Shown piece after piece: positions 8,801-16,619 of a stretch of DNA of 64,000 bases; the stretch's first letter is position 1; each line of letters starts with the position of its first letter. The DNA is from Paenibacillus terricola (lineage in GTDB: Bacteria > Bacillota > Bacilli > Paenibacillales > Paenibacillaceae), in assembly GCF_014779765.1 (NCBI RefSeq), contig NZ_JACXZA010000003.1:898333-962332 (forward strand). Direction: 5' to 3'. The notes under the pieces were generated by a model. That model was given only the letters and a program-made list of their open reading frames with translations. It did no database searches and was not told where the DNA came from. The translations under genes were made by a program, and so were the position numbers.

Positions 8801-11797
8801 AGTAGGTGTCGTACGTTGTAACCCATCGCTAATTCCTAATTGATAGGATCCGTTATATCCCCACACCTTAACCGTACCATCATAGGCTAATGCCATGGTA
8901 TAGTTCGATCCAATTGCAAGTTGTTTCACGTCGTTCAAGCCCGCAATAACCGTCGGTGAGGTTCGTACGGAAGTATCACCAACTCCAAGCTGACCACTCT
9001 CATTGCTCCCCCATCCTTTGATCGTTCCATCCCCCATCCATGCAAAGGCAATAGATCCACCAGCGAAAATTTGCTGAACACCGATCATTCCTGTCATTAC
9101 TACAGGCACGTTTCGGTTAGTCGTGTCCCCTAGACCAAGCTGTCCTGAGGCATTATATCCCCATGTTTTTACAGTTCCATCACTCAATAACGCAACGGAA
9201 AAGTTTGTTCCTGCAGCAACGGCTTTGACATTGGAAAGACCGCTAATCTGTATGGGCGATAGTCGACTCGTTGTATCGCCCACTCCAAGCTGGCCATACG
9301 AGTTATTGCCCCAAGCCTTTACGGTTCCATCTGATAACAGCGCAAGCACATGGGAGGAGGAAGCTGCAAACTGCTTAACATTTGCTATTCCTGTTATGGT
9401 TGTCGGACTTAACCGATTGGTTGTATCGCCAAGCCCTAGTTGACCGTCGGAATTTAATCCCCACACTCGAATCGATCCGTCACTCAGCAAGGTGTAGCTG
9501 GAGTTACCTGTAGCCAGCATTTGCTTGACTGTCCCGTCAATGGCAATTTTCACCGGATTCTTACGACTAGAAGTATCGCCGAGTCCTAACTGACCATAAC
9601 CGTTATCTCCCCAAGATTTAATTTGTCCGTCCGTCGTCACGGCGACTGAGAAGTTGTATCCTGCAACTGCCTGTTTTACATTACCCACATTCGGAATGGA
9701 TACTGGAGATAATTGCTGTGTTGTATGACCTAACCCTAATTGACCACTGAAATTGTCTCCCCATCCCTTCATAGAACCATCCATTAGCACTGCTAGAGCG
9801 TAATAGTTGCCCGCTGCGATTTGCGCGACACTCGTTAATCCCGATAAAGTAGTTGGGTTTAATCGATTAGCCGTATCCCCCAATCCTAACTGACCATAAA
9901 CGTTATAACCCCACACCTTAACGGTCCCATCAGCAAGAATTGCATACACAGACGATTCCCCGGCATAAATTTGGCTAACACTTGTTAGCCCGGGAATGTT
10001 GGTCGGTACTAAACGCGATGTTGTATCGCCCAGTCCCAATTGACCGTTAGTGTTGTATCCCCATGCTTTGACCGTTCCGTCCTGCATGAGCGCCAGCGAG
10101 AAGTTTCCGCCGGCCGCAATCTGCTTTACTCCGCTTAATTCAATTGCTGTAGGCGAATAACGGCTTGTAGTATCATTAATCCCTGCTTGACCATAGCCGT
10201 TAAATCCCCACGACTTCACTGAACCGTCTTGCATGAGAGCCAACGCGAAGCTTGTGCCAGCGGCCAGCTGCTTCACACCGCTTAAGCCCGTTACTACAGC
10301 CGGCGCCGTCCTATTAGTTGTATCACCTAAACCCAGCTGTCCATAAGCATTGTATCCCCAGCTCTTAACGGTGCCATCTTCAAGCAGCACTGCCGTAAAA
10401 TAAGCACCTTCGACGATTTGCCTAACATTCCCGATTCCTGATACGTTCACGGGGGTGCTCCTGTTCAGCGTATCGCCGATTCCTAGCTGCCCGTAATTGT
10501 TATATCCCCAAGTTTTCAAAGTTCCACCTGCATATAACGATGCATGATAAGAGGAGAAACCTGCGTAAACATTCATCGTATTGAGTCTGTCCGCATCAAG
10601 AACTTCCATTTGGAGCGGAACGCCAATCAACTGCAAGTTAGGGACCAGTGTTGGAACTAACCTATTCGTAGAATCTGACAGTCCAAGTTGATAGTAGCTG
10701 TTATATCCCATCGCCTTGACGGAATAATTACTGGAGACTAGGAAGGAGAAGCTATTATACATGCTGGTTACCGCATATTTAATATTAGACTCCGATGCTA
10801 GAGTGATCGGCGTATAAGAGGTCGATGTGTTTCCTGTTCCTGCTTGACCATAATAGTTATAGCCCCAGGTTTTTACGGTACCATTAGACAGTGTAGCGAT
10901 GCTGTTATAATTACCGCCGGTAATTTGCGTCACACCTGTCAATCCAGGCACGACAGACGGCGTGTTCATTGCCGTCGTATTTCCAAGCCCAAGCTCTCCG
11001 TAGACATTGCTCCCCCAAGTCCTTACCGTTCCATCATTGAGAACAGCGAGGCTGTGGTAGCTTCCAGTTGCAACCTGCATGACGTCCGTCAGTCCAGGTA
11101 CAAGTGTCGGTGTCATTGACATCGCATTATGACCTAAGCCTAATTGACCATTGCCGTTATATCCCCAACTCCTAACTGTCCCGTCATTTAACAGAGCAAG
11201 CATGAAATTGTTACCTGCCGCTATTTGTTTGACATCGGTCAGACCAGGAACCAATGTAGGCGATGTCGCCGTATACGTCGTTCCTAATCCAAGCTGTCCA
11301 TAGCCGTTATTTCCCCATATCTTGACCGTTCCATCACTCAGCAGCGCAGCGGCGAACCCGTTTCCTGCCATGATCTGAACAACATTCGACAATCCCGGAA
11401 TGGTCGTTGGCGTGTATCTTGTTGACGTATCGGGAAATCCAAGCTGATAGCTACCTCCATATCCCCATGATTTGACGGTGCCATCGTTAATTAATGCATA
11501 TGAGGAAGTCCCACCCGAAGCTACAGAAACGACATTGTCTAGATTCGGAATCTCTTGTGGTGCCGTAATGTACGTTGAATTTGTTCCAAGCTCATAATTA
11601 TTGCCATAACCGACAGTTATGACTTTTCCATCATTGCGAACGAACAGCGTGTAATTGCTACCGGCAGCTATTCCGTTCGGTTGTACGAACTTTCCGCTGA
11701 TTGCCGCTTCTGCTCGATCTGGTTTGGCAAAGAAAGACATGCTCTGAACAATTACTAGTATAGCTAGTACCCAACTAATCGATTTTCTCCAATTCAA
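5879..11797 (-). CDS. Large secreted RCC1-repeat / fibronectin type III protein
   Basis: This 1,972-residue protein starts at TTG 11797, with GAGGAG about 10 nt upstream and alignment to the ATG of its neighbour paralogue. A signal peptide covers about residues 1-32. Roughly 20-21 RCC1 units of about 50 residues follow (WGYNxxGQLGLGD ... G..HSLAL..DGTVK), up to about residue 1110. At seven blades per propeller this fits three propellers; the seventh unit carries an insertion (LQMEVLDADRLN), marking the end of the first. Then come an Ig-like stretch, about six or seven FN3-like modules (YRVRA...G.W) to about 1860, and a C-terminal domain of about 110 residues resembling cohesin-type beta sandwiches. 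No catalytic motif is visible. Likely role: extracellular binding or scaffold protein, exported together with the protease-Rhs protein encoded 44 bp downstream. Partner choice is inference. Confidence 0.88.
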   Translation of the reverse strand: MNWRKSISWVLAILVIVQSMSFFAKPDRAEAAISGKFVQPNGIAAGSNYTLFVRNDGKVITVGYGNNYELGTNSTYITAPQEIPNLDNVVSVASGGTSSYALINDGTVKSWGYGGSYQLGFPDTSTRYTPTTIPGLSNVVQIMAGNGFAAALLSDGTVKIWGNNGYGQLGLGTTYTATSPTLVPGLTDVKQIAAGNNFMLALLNDGTVRSWGYNGNGQLGLGHNAMSMTPTLVPGLTDVMQVATGSYHSLAVLNDGTVRTWGSNVYGELGLGNTTAMNTPSVVPGLTGVTQITGGNYNSIATLSNGTVKTWGYNYYGQAGTGNTSTSYTPITLASESNIKYAVTSMYNSFSFLVSSNYSVKAMGYNSYYQLGLSDSTNRLVPTLVPNLQLIGVPLQMEVLDADRLNTMNVYAGFSSYHASLYAGGTLKTWGYNNYGQLGIGDTLNRSTPVNVSGIGNVRQIVEGAYFTAVLLEDGTVKSWGYNAYGQLGLGDTTNRTAPAVVTGLSGVKQLAAGTSFALALMQDGSVKSWGFNGYGQAGINDTTSRYSPTAIELSGVKQIAAGGNFSLALMQDGTVKAWGYNTNGQLGLGDTTSRLVPTNIPGLTSVSQIYAGESSVYAILADGTVKVWGYNVYGQLGLGDTANRLNPTTLSGLTSVAQIAAGNYYALAVLMDGSMKGWGDNFSGQLGLGHTTQQLSPVSIPNVGNVKQAVAGYNFSVAVTTDGQIKSWGDNGYGQLGLGDTSSRKNPVKIAIDGTVKQMLATGNSSYTLLSDGSIRVWGLNSDGQLGLGDTTNRLSPTTITGIANVKQFAASSSHVLALLSDGTVKAWGNNSYGQLGVGDTTSRLSPIQISGLSNVKAVAAGTNFSVALLSDGTVKTWGYNASGQLGLGDTTNRNVPVVMTGMIGVQQIFAGGSIAFAWMGDGTIKGWGSNESGQLGVGDTSVRTSPTVIAGLNDVKQLAIGSNYTMALAYDGTVKVWGYNGSYQLGISDGLQRTTPTVLTNLSNVKQLAAGNSHSFAILDDGSVKGWGFNVYGQLGFGDTTTKSIPTTVLSLSDVAQIDAGASHTLALLNNGTIQEWGYDYSGNRLSPEVVKFTERIVAPSVRLSGTVGTTVSVSYYVDNEQIPRETRNVKLTGSVDQINFERFDAGQLSDGAHTLKFQVSDGLQKLTKTQSYSVDNVSKQRKYEITPTASSIQVTATTADSSVPIRITINTSVSSWYNNQATYTISGFSPNQKIPVKLEYKIADGTIASESLTTYTLAAIPTLSTSLLSTSSVQLTLSDTNPTNTEYQILVGNKSLTSDGKLGSGDVWITIPSKKITITGLTAMKSYKIQIKTRNQDGVESGPLITTISTGTSAAPPAAPKNVKAKPAVSSVIVSWQPVSDATGYQIEVDGNATLVDVGSNLSYVHSGLTANTVHTYRVRAMNGTITGAMSGLVTARTLIAVPIAPTSITATSTARTATIQWGSVTGAVGYEVEWDGEIQNNGNLLSFKAVDLLPGSQHVYRIRAFNAGGNGVWTALKSITTTTSAPSVPGGLAGEASDKKVNLTWNAVPDAVYYEVEADGIVYNNSNANFSEMTSLIPGSTHQYRIRSANEIGTSAWSTVLSLTTNQLPTPSGVIDYVQDTSIQLVWTPVEGASSYTVEFDGVATSGLGSPAFTKNSLLPETTHTYRVRAQGNAGFSGWSKTVSTKTLPAKPAAPSGVNALAGNNYITISWSSVSGVASYDIEIDGLAVIDNFNSTTYTDAMLDPFSPHTYRVRSKTDAVVGDWTAVIAMRTLPESPGLPAHVVITSAGSIATVKWDVDPTAIGYDIEVDGQVIDLGLKNEYQHRRLAAGSEHKYRVRVRNQAGTGAWTGLIINNALTARLTKANTVDLGLVAKDVIDFSHYTLKVTYDANAIDIIDLSTLTGAPELTTGPIQGTDIVVTEFKPGEITFTTNKVVNPGESWSGVINSIKMKAKYTGGSSLSYTVYING

Positions 11798-13066
11798 ATG
11801 ACTCAGCTCTCCTCTGCACCTATTTCGTTCATCAATAGTTCACCTCAAGCGCTTTATATCTATAGAGGAACGCCGATTAACTGCAAATTCGAGACCAGAG
11901 TCGGGATCAACCGATTCGAGGAGTCGGATAATCCAAGCTGATAATTGCCGTTGTATCCCATCGCCTTGACGGAATAATCACTAGGGACCAAGAAAGAGAA
12001 GCCATTATACATGCTCGTTACTGCATATTTAATGTTAGATTCCGATGCTAGAAGGGTTGGTGTATAGGAGGTCGATGTCGTACCTGTTCCAGCTTGACCA
12101 TATGTGTTATATCCCCAGCTCTTAACGGTACCATCGGACATCGTCGCAATACTGTTGTAATAACCACCTGTAATATGCGACACACTCGTCAAACCAGGCA
12201 CGACAGTCGGCTTGTACATGGTCGTCGTATTCCCGAGTCCGAGCTCTCCAAAGCTGTTGCTTCCCCATGTCTTCACTGTTCCGTCATTGAGAACGGCAAG
12301 GCTATGATAGGCTCCTGCAGCAATCTGCATGACGTTCATAAGTCCAGACACTGCTGTCGGCGTCAGCCTCATGGCACTATCGCCTAATCCCAATTGACCT
12401 GAACTGTTGTATCCCCAACTCTTAACTGTTCCATCATTCATTAACGCGAGCATAAAGCTATTTCCCGCCGCTATCTGTTTGACGCCAGTAAGGCCTGGAA
12501 TCGCAGTAGGAGATGTCACCGTGCTTGTCATTCCTAATCCGAGTTGTCCATAGCTGTTCTTTCCCCATACTTTGACCGTTCCGTCGCTTAGCAGCGCAGC
12601 GGCGAATCCGCTTCCCGCTGTTATCTGAACGACATTCAATAAGCCCGGAATGATTGTCGGCGTGATTCTTGACGCAGAGTCTGGAAAACCAAGTGCATAA
12701 TTGCTATTGCCGTATCCCCACGATTTGACGGTGCCGTCGCTCATTAATGCATAGGAAGCATACGTCCCTCCGGAAGCAACCGATACAACATTGCTTATAT
12801 TAGGAATTACTTGCAGGCTGGATTGAGATGAATTCCCTGTTCCAAGCTCATAATAATTACCGAGGCCGACTGACATGACTGCCCCATCGTTTCTTAAGAA
12901 TAGCGAATAATTGACTCCAGCCGCGATTCCGTTGGGTTGTACGAACTGCAAAGCAGACGCATCCGCGCGCCCGGATTTTGCATGAACAGACATAACCTGC
13001 AAAATGATTAGCGCCATCAGTACCAAACCTATCGATCTTCTCCAACTCATTGAACTCAACTCTCCT
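10614..13066 (-). repeat. Partial tandem gene duplication (two copies of about 1.18 kb)
   Basis: The segment 11866-13050 and the segment 10614-11797 are homologous over their full length, including the ribosome site (AGAGGAGAG followed by TGAG in both). The two start codons align (ATG in one, TTG in the other). The upstream copy ends in a TAG right after the shared IGVPL. Divergence is spread over the copies, so the event is not very recent. Confidence 0.8.
11860..13050 (-). CDS. Short secreted RCC1-repeat protein, truncated paralogue of downstream gene
   Basis: This 396-residue protein has a signal peptide (SWRRSIGLVLMALIIL..., about 1-32) and seven RCC1 units. I chose the ATG at 13050 because AGAGGAG precedes it and it aligns with the TTG start of the 1,972-residue neighbour; an upstream ATG at 13098 lacks a good site. 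It matches the first 394 or so residues of that neighbour almost throughout and stops exactly after LQLIGVPL, where the larger protein continues with an insertion and more blades. Seven units could make one complete beta-propeller, so it may still be functional. It could be a free decoy or partner propeller, or just debris of a partial tandem duplication. It is the first gene of the probable three-gene operon. Confidence 0.82.
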   Translation of the reverse strand: MSWRRSIGLVLMALIILQVMSVHAKSGRADASALQFVQPNGIAAGVNYSLFLRNDGAVMSVGLGNYYELGTGNSSQSSLQVIPNISNVVSVASGGTYASYALMSDGTVKSWGYGNSNYALGFPDSASRITPTIIPGLLNVVQITAGSGFAAALLSDGTVKVWGKNSYGQLGLGMTSTVTSPTAIPGLTGVKQIAAGNSFMLALMNDGTVKSWGYNSSGQLGLGDSAMRLTPTAVSGLMNVMQIAAGAYHSLAVLNDGTVKTWGSNSFGELGLGNTTTMYKPTVVPGLTSVSHITGGYYNSIATMSDGTVKSWGYNTYGQAGTGTTSTSYTPTLLASESNIKYAVTSMYNGFSFLVPSDYSVKAMGYNGNYQLGLSDSSNRLIPTLVSNLQLIGVPL

Positions 13067-13178
13067 CTATGAATTATTTCTATTACTAATGACGCCATAA
13101 CTTCTCTGTCTTAACGTAACCCCACCACCCACCTTATTTCACGGGATTAATTAACTTTAATTGACAAATTGCCAGATA

Positions 13179-13207
13179 ATACTACAAGAATTCGATATTT
13201 ATGTAAA
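13179..13207 (-). promoter_or_regulatory. Predicted promoter of the RCC1/S8-Rhs gene run
   Basis: On the minus strand TTTACA (13202-13207) and TAGTAT (13179-13184) are 17 bp apart in a very A+T-rich stretch, about 130 bp before the ATG at 13050. The rest of 13099-13383 shows no convincing coding sequence. The match to a sigma-A promoter is moderate. Confidence 0.4.
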
Positions 13208-13383
13208 TCGATATTTTTGTAATATTTTGTAGAATGTCATTAATTCTCTCCTAAATTTCATTGAGGAATCCCATTTTCATTAATAATCCGACAAATAATT
13301 GAGCTTTTCATTCCCGAAACGAAGTTTTTACAATTGGTAGAGTACTTATTTATGACACCTGACCGCATATTGCTTCTCACGAC

Positions 13384-13422
13384 AAAAAAAGCCCAAAGAA
13401 GCACCTTACGCTTCTTTGGGCT
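13384..13422 (-). terminator. Intrinsic terminator of the Gfo/Idh gene
   Basis: Perfect 13-bp arms (AGCCCAAAGAAGC and its complement) surround a 7-nt loop and are followed on the minus strand by seven T. It lies 55 bp past the stop of the oxidoreductase gene and separates it from the RCC1 genes. Confidence 0.9.
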
Positions 13423-13476
13423 CTATATTTAACCTTCTACCTATCCCCTATTGACACGATCCTTTATCTCTATCTT

Positions 13477-14760
13477 CTACTTCAACAAGTCCGCCACCCG
13501 TACCGGGAGGCCGGTGCGGATCGATTGGTTCGCGGCGATGCCGGTCATGATGGACATGGCGCCGTCGACGTGCGATGCTGCGCGTTTCAATGGATCCGGT
13601 GCCGGAACGCCGAACAGGTCGTTCAGCAGGACAGGGTCGCCGCCGCCATGGCCGCCTGCGGCTTTCTCGAGTTCAACCGAGTAAGGCTCTCCGAACATTG
13701 GGAACACGATGATGCTCGAACCAACCGCCGCGCCTTCGAGCGCTTTGTCGCCGCCGCCGTTTACGTAGGAAGTTTCAACAACCTTGAGTTCGATCCGGCC
13801 TTTGCTGCCGTTGAACGCAACGTTGAAGCCTTCCCACGGCATGTATGCATTAAGCGAGTACGTAAGAATCGCTTTATTACGATAGCGCACCGTTACGCCC
13901 ATCGTGTCTTCGATGTTGATGCCATCGCCGAATACGCTTTGATCGCGTTGGTAGCCGTCCTCATGCTCCGCATCGAGGTACATCGCTTTCAGATTCTCGT
14001 TCTGGTCGAGATGCAGCGCGAAGTGATCTTCCTTCGCTGCTTCGCTGCCATATGCGCGTTGATAGAACTCCGTTACACCACGCTTCTCCGCGTTCTCGCG
14101 GCCATAGAAGCGTAGATCGCCGAATGCGAATACGGTCTCTGGATACGTGCCGAGCCAGAAGTTAACGAGGTCGAAGTGGTGCGTCGACTTATGGACGAGC
14201 AGGCCGCCGCTGTTTCTTTTGTCACGATGCCATCTTCTGAAGTAATCCGCGCCGTGCACCGTGTTGAGCAGCCACTCGAAGTGAACGGAGTTGACGTCGC
14301 CGATTACACCCGACATAATCAGTTCTTTGATGCGGGAATGGTACGAAGCATAACGATAGTTGAACGTGACACGAAGCTTGCGGCCTGTACGCTCAACCGT
14401 CTCCATAATTTCACGACACTTCTCGTCGTCGACCGTCATCGGCTTCTCGCTAATAACGTCGCAGCCCGCTTCCATTGCACGAATAATATAGTGATGGTGC
14501 AGACGGTCGACCGTCGTCACGATAACAACGTCCGGCTTCTGCTCTTCAATCATCGTATCGAATGCATCCGCACCGTAGGTCGCGACTTCTGGGTGATCGT
14601 ACTTCTCGCGCAGGTAACGGTTCGCAAGCGCCATTCTCGTTCGGTTAATATCGCAAAATGCCAGAAACTCCGACGTCTCGCGGAAATCGCGTGCCAGCGC
14701 ACCATAGAACATTTCGCTGCGGCTACCGCAGCCTACCAGTACGTACTTCTTCTTCGTCAT
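13477..14760 (-). CDS. Gfo/Idh/MocA-family NAD(P)-dependent oxidoreductase
   Basis: This 427-residue cytoplasmic enzyme has an N-terminal Rossmann fold with VLVGCGSRSE (7-16), the EKP nicotinamide-site motif at 105-107, and the HxxTHHFD-type catalytic region around 190-197 (H194/H195, D197). The C-terminal half is the usual Gfo/Idh substrate domain. Family members oxidise or reduce sugars, inositols and glycosides; the substrate cannot be read from the sequence. The ATG at 14760 has AGGAGG 9 nt upstream. It is divergent from an AraC-type regulator at 15097, which is the obvious candidate to control it, and two 71-bp hairpin repeats sit immediately 5' of the gene, possibly inside its leader. 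Confidence 0.9.
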   Translation of the reverse strand: MTKKKYVLVGCGSRSEMFYGALARDFRETSEFLAFCDINRTRMALANRYLREKYDHPEVATYGADAFDTMIEEQKPDVVIVTTVDRLHHHYIIRAMEAGCDVISEKPMTVDDEKCREIMETVERTGRKLRVTFNYRYASYHSRIKELIMSGVIGDVNSVHFEWLLNTVHGADYFRRWHRDKRNSGGLLVHKSTHHFDLVNFWLGTYPETVFAFGDLRFYGRENAEKRGVTEFYQRAYGSEAAKEDHFALHLDQNENLKAMYLDAEHEDGYQRDQSVFGDGINIEDTMGVTVRYRNKAILTYSLNAYMPWEGFNVAFNGSKGRIELKVVETSYVNGGGDKALEGAAVGSSIIVFPMFGEPYSVELEKAAGGHGGGDPVLLNDLFGVPAPDPLKRAASHVDGAMSIMTGIAANQSIRTGLPVRVADLLK

Positions 14761-14777
14761 CTCGGAGACCCTCCTAA

Positions 14778-14919
14778 AGGTTTTGCGTATGCTTCATCCG
14801 AATCTATCGGATGGAATGCAGCAAAAGCCGCATCGGAAGCGTTCGCTTAGGTTTTGCGTCTGCTTCATCCGAATAATTCGGATGAGATGCAGCAAAAGCC
14901 ACATCGGAAGCATTCGCTA
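14778..14919 (-). repeat. Two tandem copies of a 71-bp hairpin repeat (family also at 34632-34844)
   Basis: Each copy has an outer stem TTTTGC/GCAAAA, an inner stem built on CATCCGA/TCGGATG, and a conserved tail (TCGGAAGC then TTCGCT). The copies differ mostly in loop and inner-stem positions. They lie directly upstream of the oxidoreductase ribosome site. The remaining intergenic DNA (14920-15096) is A+T-rich and should hold the divergent promoters; I could not place them securely. Confidence 0.75.
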
Positions 14920-15096
14920 TAATTTCATTTCTAATATGCATTCGCTTTCATTACCTTCATCCTAAAGCATATATGAACCATTTTCTAATCGTATTCCGCT
15001 CAAATAATTAAGAAAGTGTGTTATTATGCTCCTATGAGAGAGAAGTTGTAATTCTATTTATTTGTTTGCAGTTCATTCGCGCAAGGGAGTGTCACC

Positions 15097-15927
15097 ATGA
15101 ACGAGCAGTTACTGTTCGTCGAACGGATCGCGCGTCAGCACCCGTTCACGATGGCGAACCAAATGGAAGATACATTCGAAATGTATTATCTCATCTCCGG
15201 CGGTCGGCGTTATTTCGTTCGCGATCAGACCTATGGCGTCACGCCCGGCACGCTTGTGCTTATACCGCCGGGCGTCATTCACCGCACGATTGATGATCCG
15301 GATGCATCCGGTCATGAACGAATTCTTGTTCAATTCTCGCTATCTTTCCTGCAGCTCAGCATGCATGTCATGCCGCTGCATCTCGAGGCTTTCCGCATGC
15401 CGTCGCCGCTGCTTCCGCTCATCGGGGAAGATCAGGTAGAGATTGAACGCTTACTCGTGCAAATGTGCGACGAATTCATCAGCCGCAAGCCTGCACGCGA
15501 GCCTATGCTGCATGCCTTGTTGTCGCAGCTGCTTCTGACCGTCGGACGTGCAATGAAGCGTCATAGCGAAGAACATGCGCTGCATCCGGTCCCGGCAACT
15601 GTAACGGAAGGCCGCATCCAGCCCGTCATTGATTATATCTTAAGCCACTGCGAGGAACCGCTAGGGCTTGATGAGATTGCCCAACAGTTTTACTTCAGCC
15701 CTTCGCATCTAAGTCGGCTATTCCGTCGTTCGACCGGCTTCACCTATTCCGAATTCGTCCAACTCGTCCGTATTCGGCGCGCACAGGAATTGCTTCGCAC
15801 AACCGACCAGAAGGTGCTCGAGATCGCCGAAGCTTCGGGCTTCGGGAACTTGTCCCATTTTCAACATACATTCCGTAAGCATACAGGGATGACTCCGCTC
15901 AAATACCGGAAGGAATTACAGCGATAA
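15097..15927 (+). CDS. AraC-family transcriptional regulator
   Basis: This 276-residue protein has an N-terminal cupin-like sensor (about 10-110, with PGVIHRTI typical of the AraC ligand-binding barrel) and a C-terminal double helix-turn-helix (about 170-275). The signature [18 protein letters not shown] is followed by [24 protein letters not shown] precedes the ATG. Such proteins usually sense a sugar and act on nearby catabolic genes; the divergent Gfo/Idh gene is the likeliest target. A thioredoxin-like gene follows after 35 bp on the same strand and may be co-transcribed. The ligand is unknown. Confidence 0.9.
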   Translation: MNEQLLFVERIARQHPFTMANQMEDTFEMYYLISGGRRYFVRDQTYGVTPGTLVLIPPGVIHRTIDDPDASGHERILVQFSLSFLQLSMHVMPLHLEAFRMPSPLLPLIGEDQVEIERLLVQMCDEFISRKPAREPMLHALLSQLLLTVGRAMKRHSEEHALHPVPATVTEGRIQPVIDYILSHCEEPLGLDEIAQQFYFSPSHLSRLFRRSTGFTYSEFVQLVRIRRAQELLRTTDQKVLEIAEASGFGNLSHFQHTFRKHTGMTPLKYRKELQR

Positions 15928-15962
15928 GGGTCGAATACGAATGGGAAAAGGAGGGATTCACA

Positions 15963-16547
15963 ATGTCATTCACCTTGCAGCTTGGCCAACAAGCACCAGA
16001 TTTCACACTACCTGCAACAGACGGCAATACGTATTCGCTCGCTGATTTCAGAGATGTGCCGGTGCTCGTCGTCTTCTTCACCTGCAATCATTGTCCTTAT
16101 GTCGTCGGCTCTGATGAGGTAACACGCGCAACCGCCGAGAAGTATGCGGACCTCGGTGTCGCATTCGTCGGTATAAACAGCAACAGCGTCGCTACGAAAC
16201 CGCTCGACTCGTTCGAGCATATGGTGGCACGGATGGAAGAGAAACGGTACCCATGGAAATATCTGCGTGACGATTCGCAGGACGTAGCCAAATCGTATGG
16301 CGCGCTGCGAACGCCGCATTTCTATGTGTTTGATCAGGAACGCAAGCTTGTGTACACGGGGCGCGGCGTCGACTATCCGCGCGACACGACGCGCATGACG
16401 GTCAACGACCTCGACAATGCGTTAGCTGAGCTGACAAGCGGACAACCGGTGTCGGTGGCATTGACGAATCCGATCGGCTGCAACGTGAAGTGGGACGGAC
16501 AAGACGAGCATTGGATGCCGGTAGAGGCTTGCGATCTCGTGTTGTAA
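15963..16547 (+). CDS. Thioredoxin-fold (AhpC/TSA-like) protein
   Basis: The protein has 194 residues and no signal peptide. The redox motif [10 protein letters not shown] places a CxxC at C41-C44 after the first beta strand, as in the peroxiredoxin/thioredoxin-like group that carries CNHCPYV. APDFTLP near the start and TPHFYVFD (cis-Pro region) support the fold. A second pair of cysteines lies near the C-terminus ([16 protein letters not shown]). The ribosome site AGGAGGG is strong. Likely a cytoplasmic thiol-disulfide or peroxide-handling enzyme; the exact substrate is not predictable. Confidence 0.85.
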   Translation: MSFTLQLGQQAPDFTLPATDGNTYSLADFRDVPVLVVFFTCNHCPYVVGSDEVTRATAEKYADLGVAFVGINSNSVATKPLDSFEHMVARMEEKRYPWKYLRDDSQDVAKSYGALRTPHFYVFDQERKLVYTGRGVDYPRDTTRMTVNDLDNALAELTSGQPVSVALTNPIGCNVKWDGQDEHWMPVEACDLVL

Positions 16548-16563
16548 TGCGATGTGTATTAGA

Positions 16564-16606
16564 AAAGGGATATCCATACAGCAACTGCTGTCGGATATCC
16601 CTTCTT
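16564..16606. terminator. Bidirectional terminator between convergent genes
   Basis: Arms AAGGGATATCC and GGATATCCCTT flank a loop that itself contains CAGCA/TGCTG. It sits between the stop of the thioredoxin-like gene and the stop of the Gly/Asn-repeat gene. The T-run is better on the minus strand. Confidence 0.8.
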
Positions 16607-16619
16607 CATGTTACTCCCA

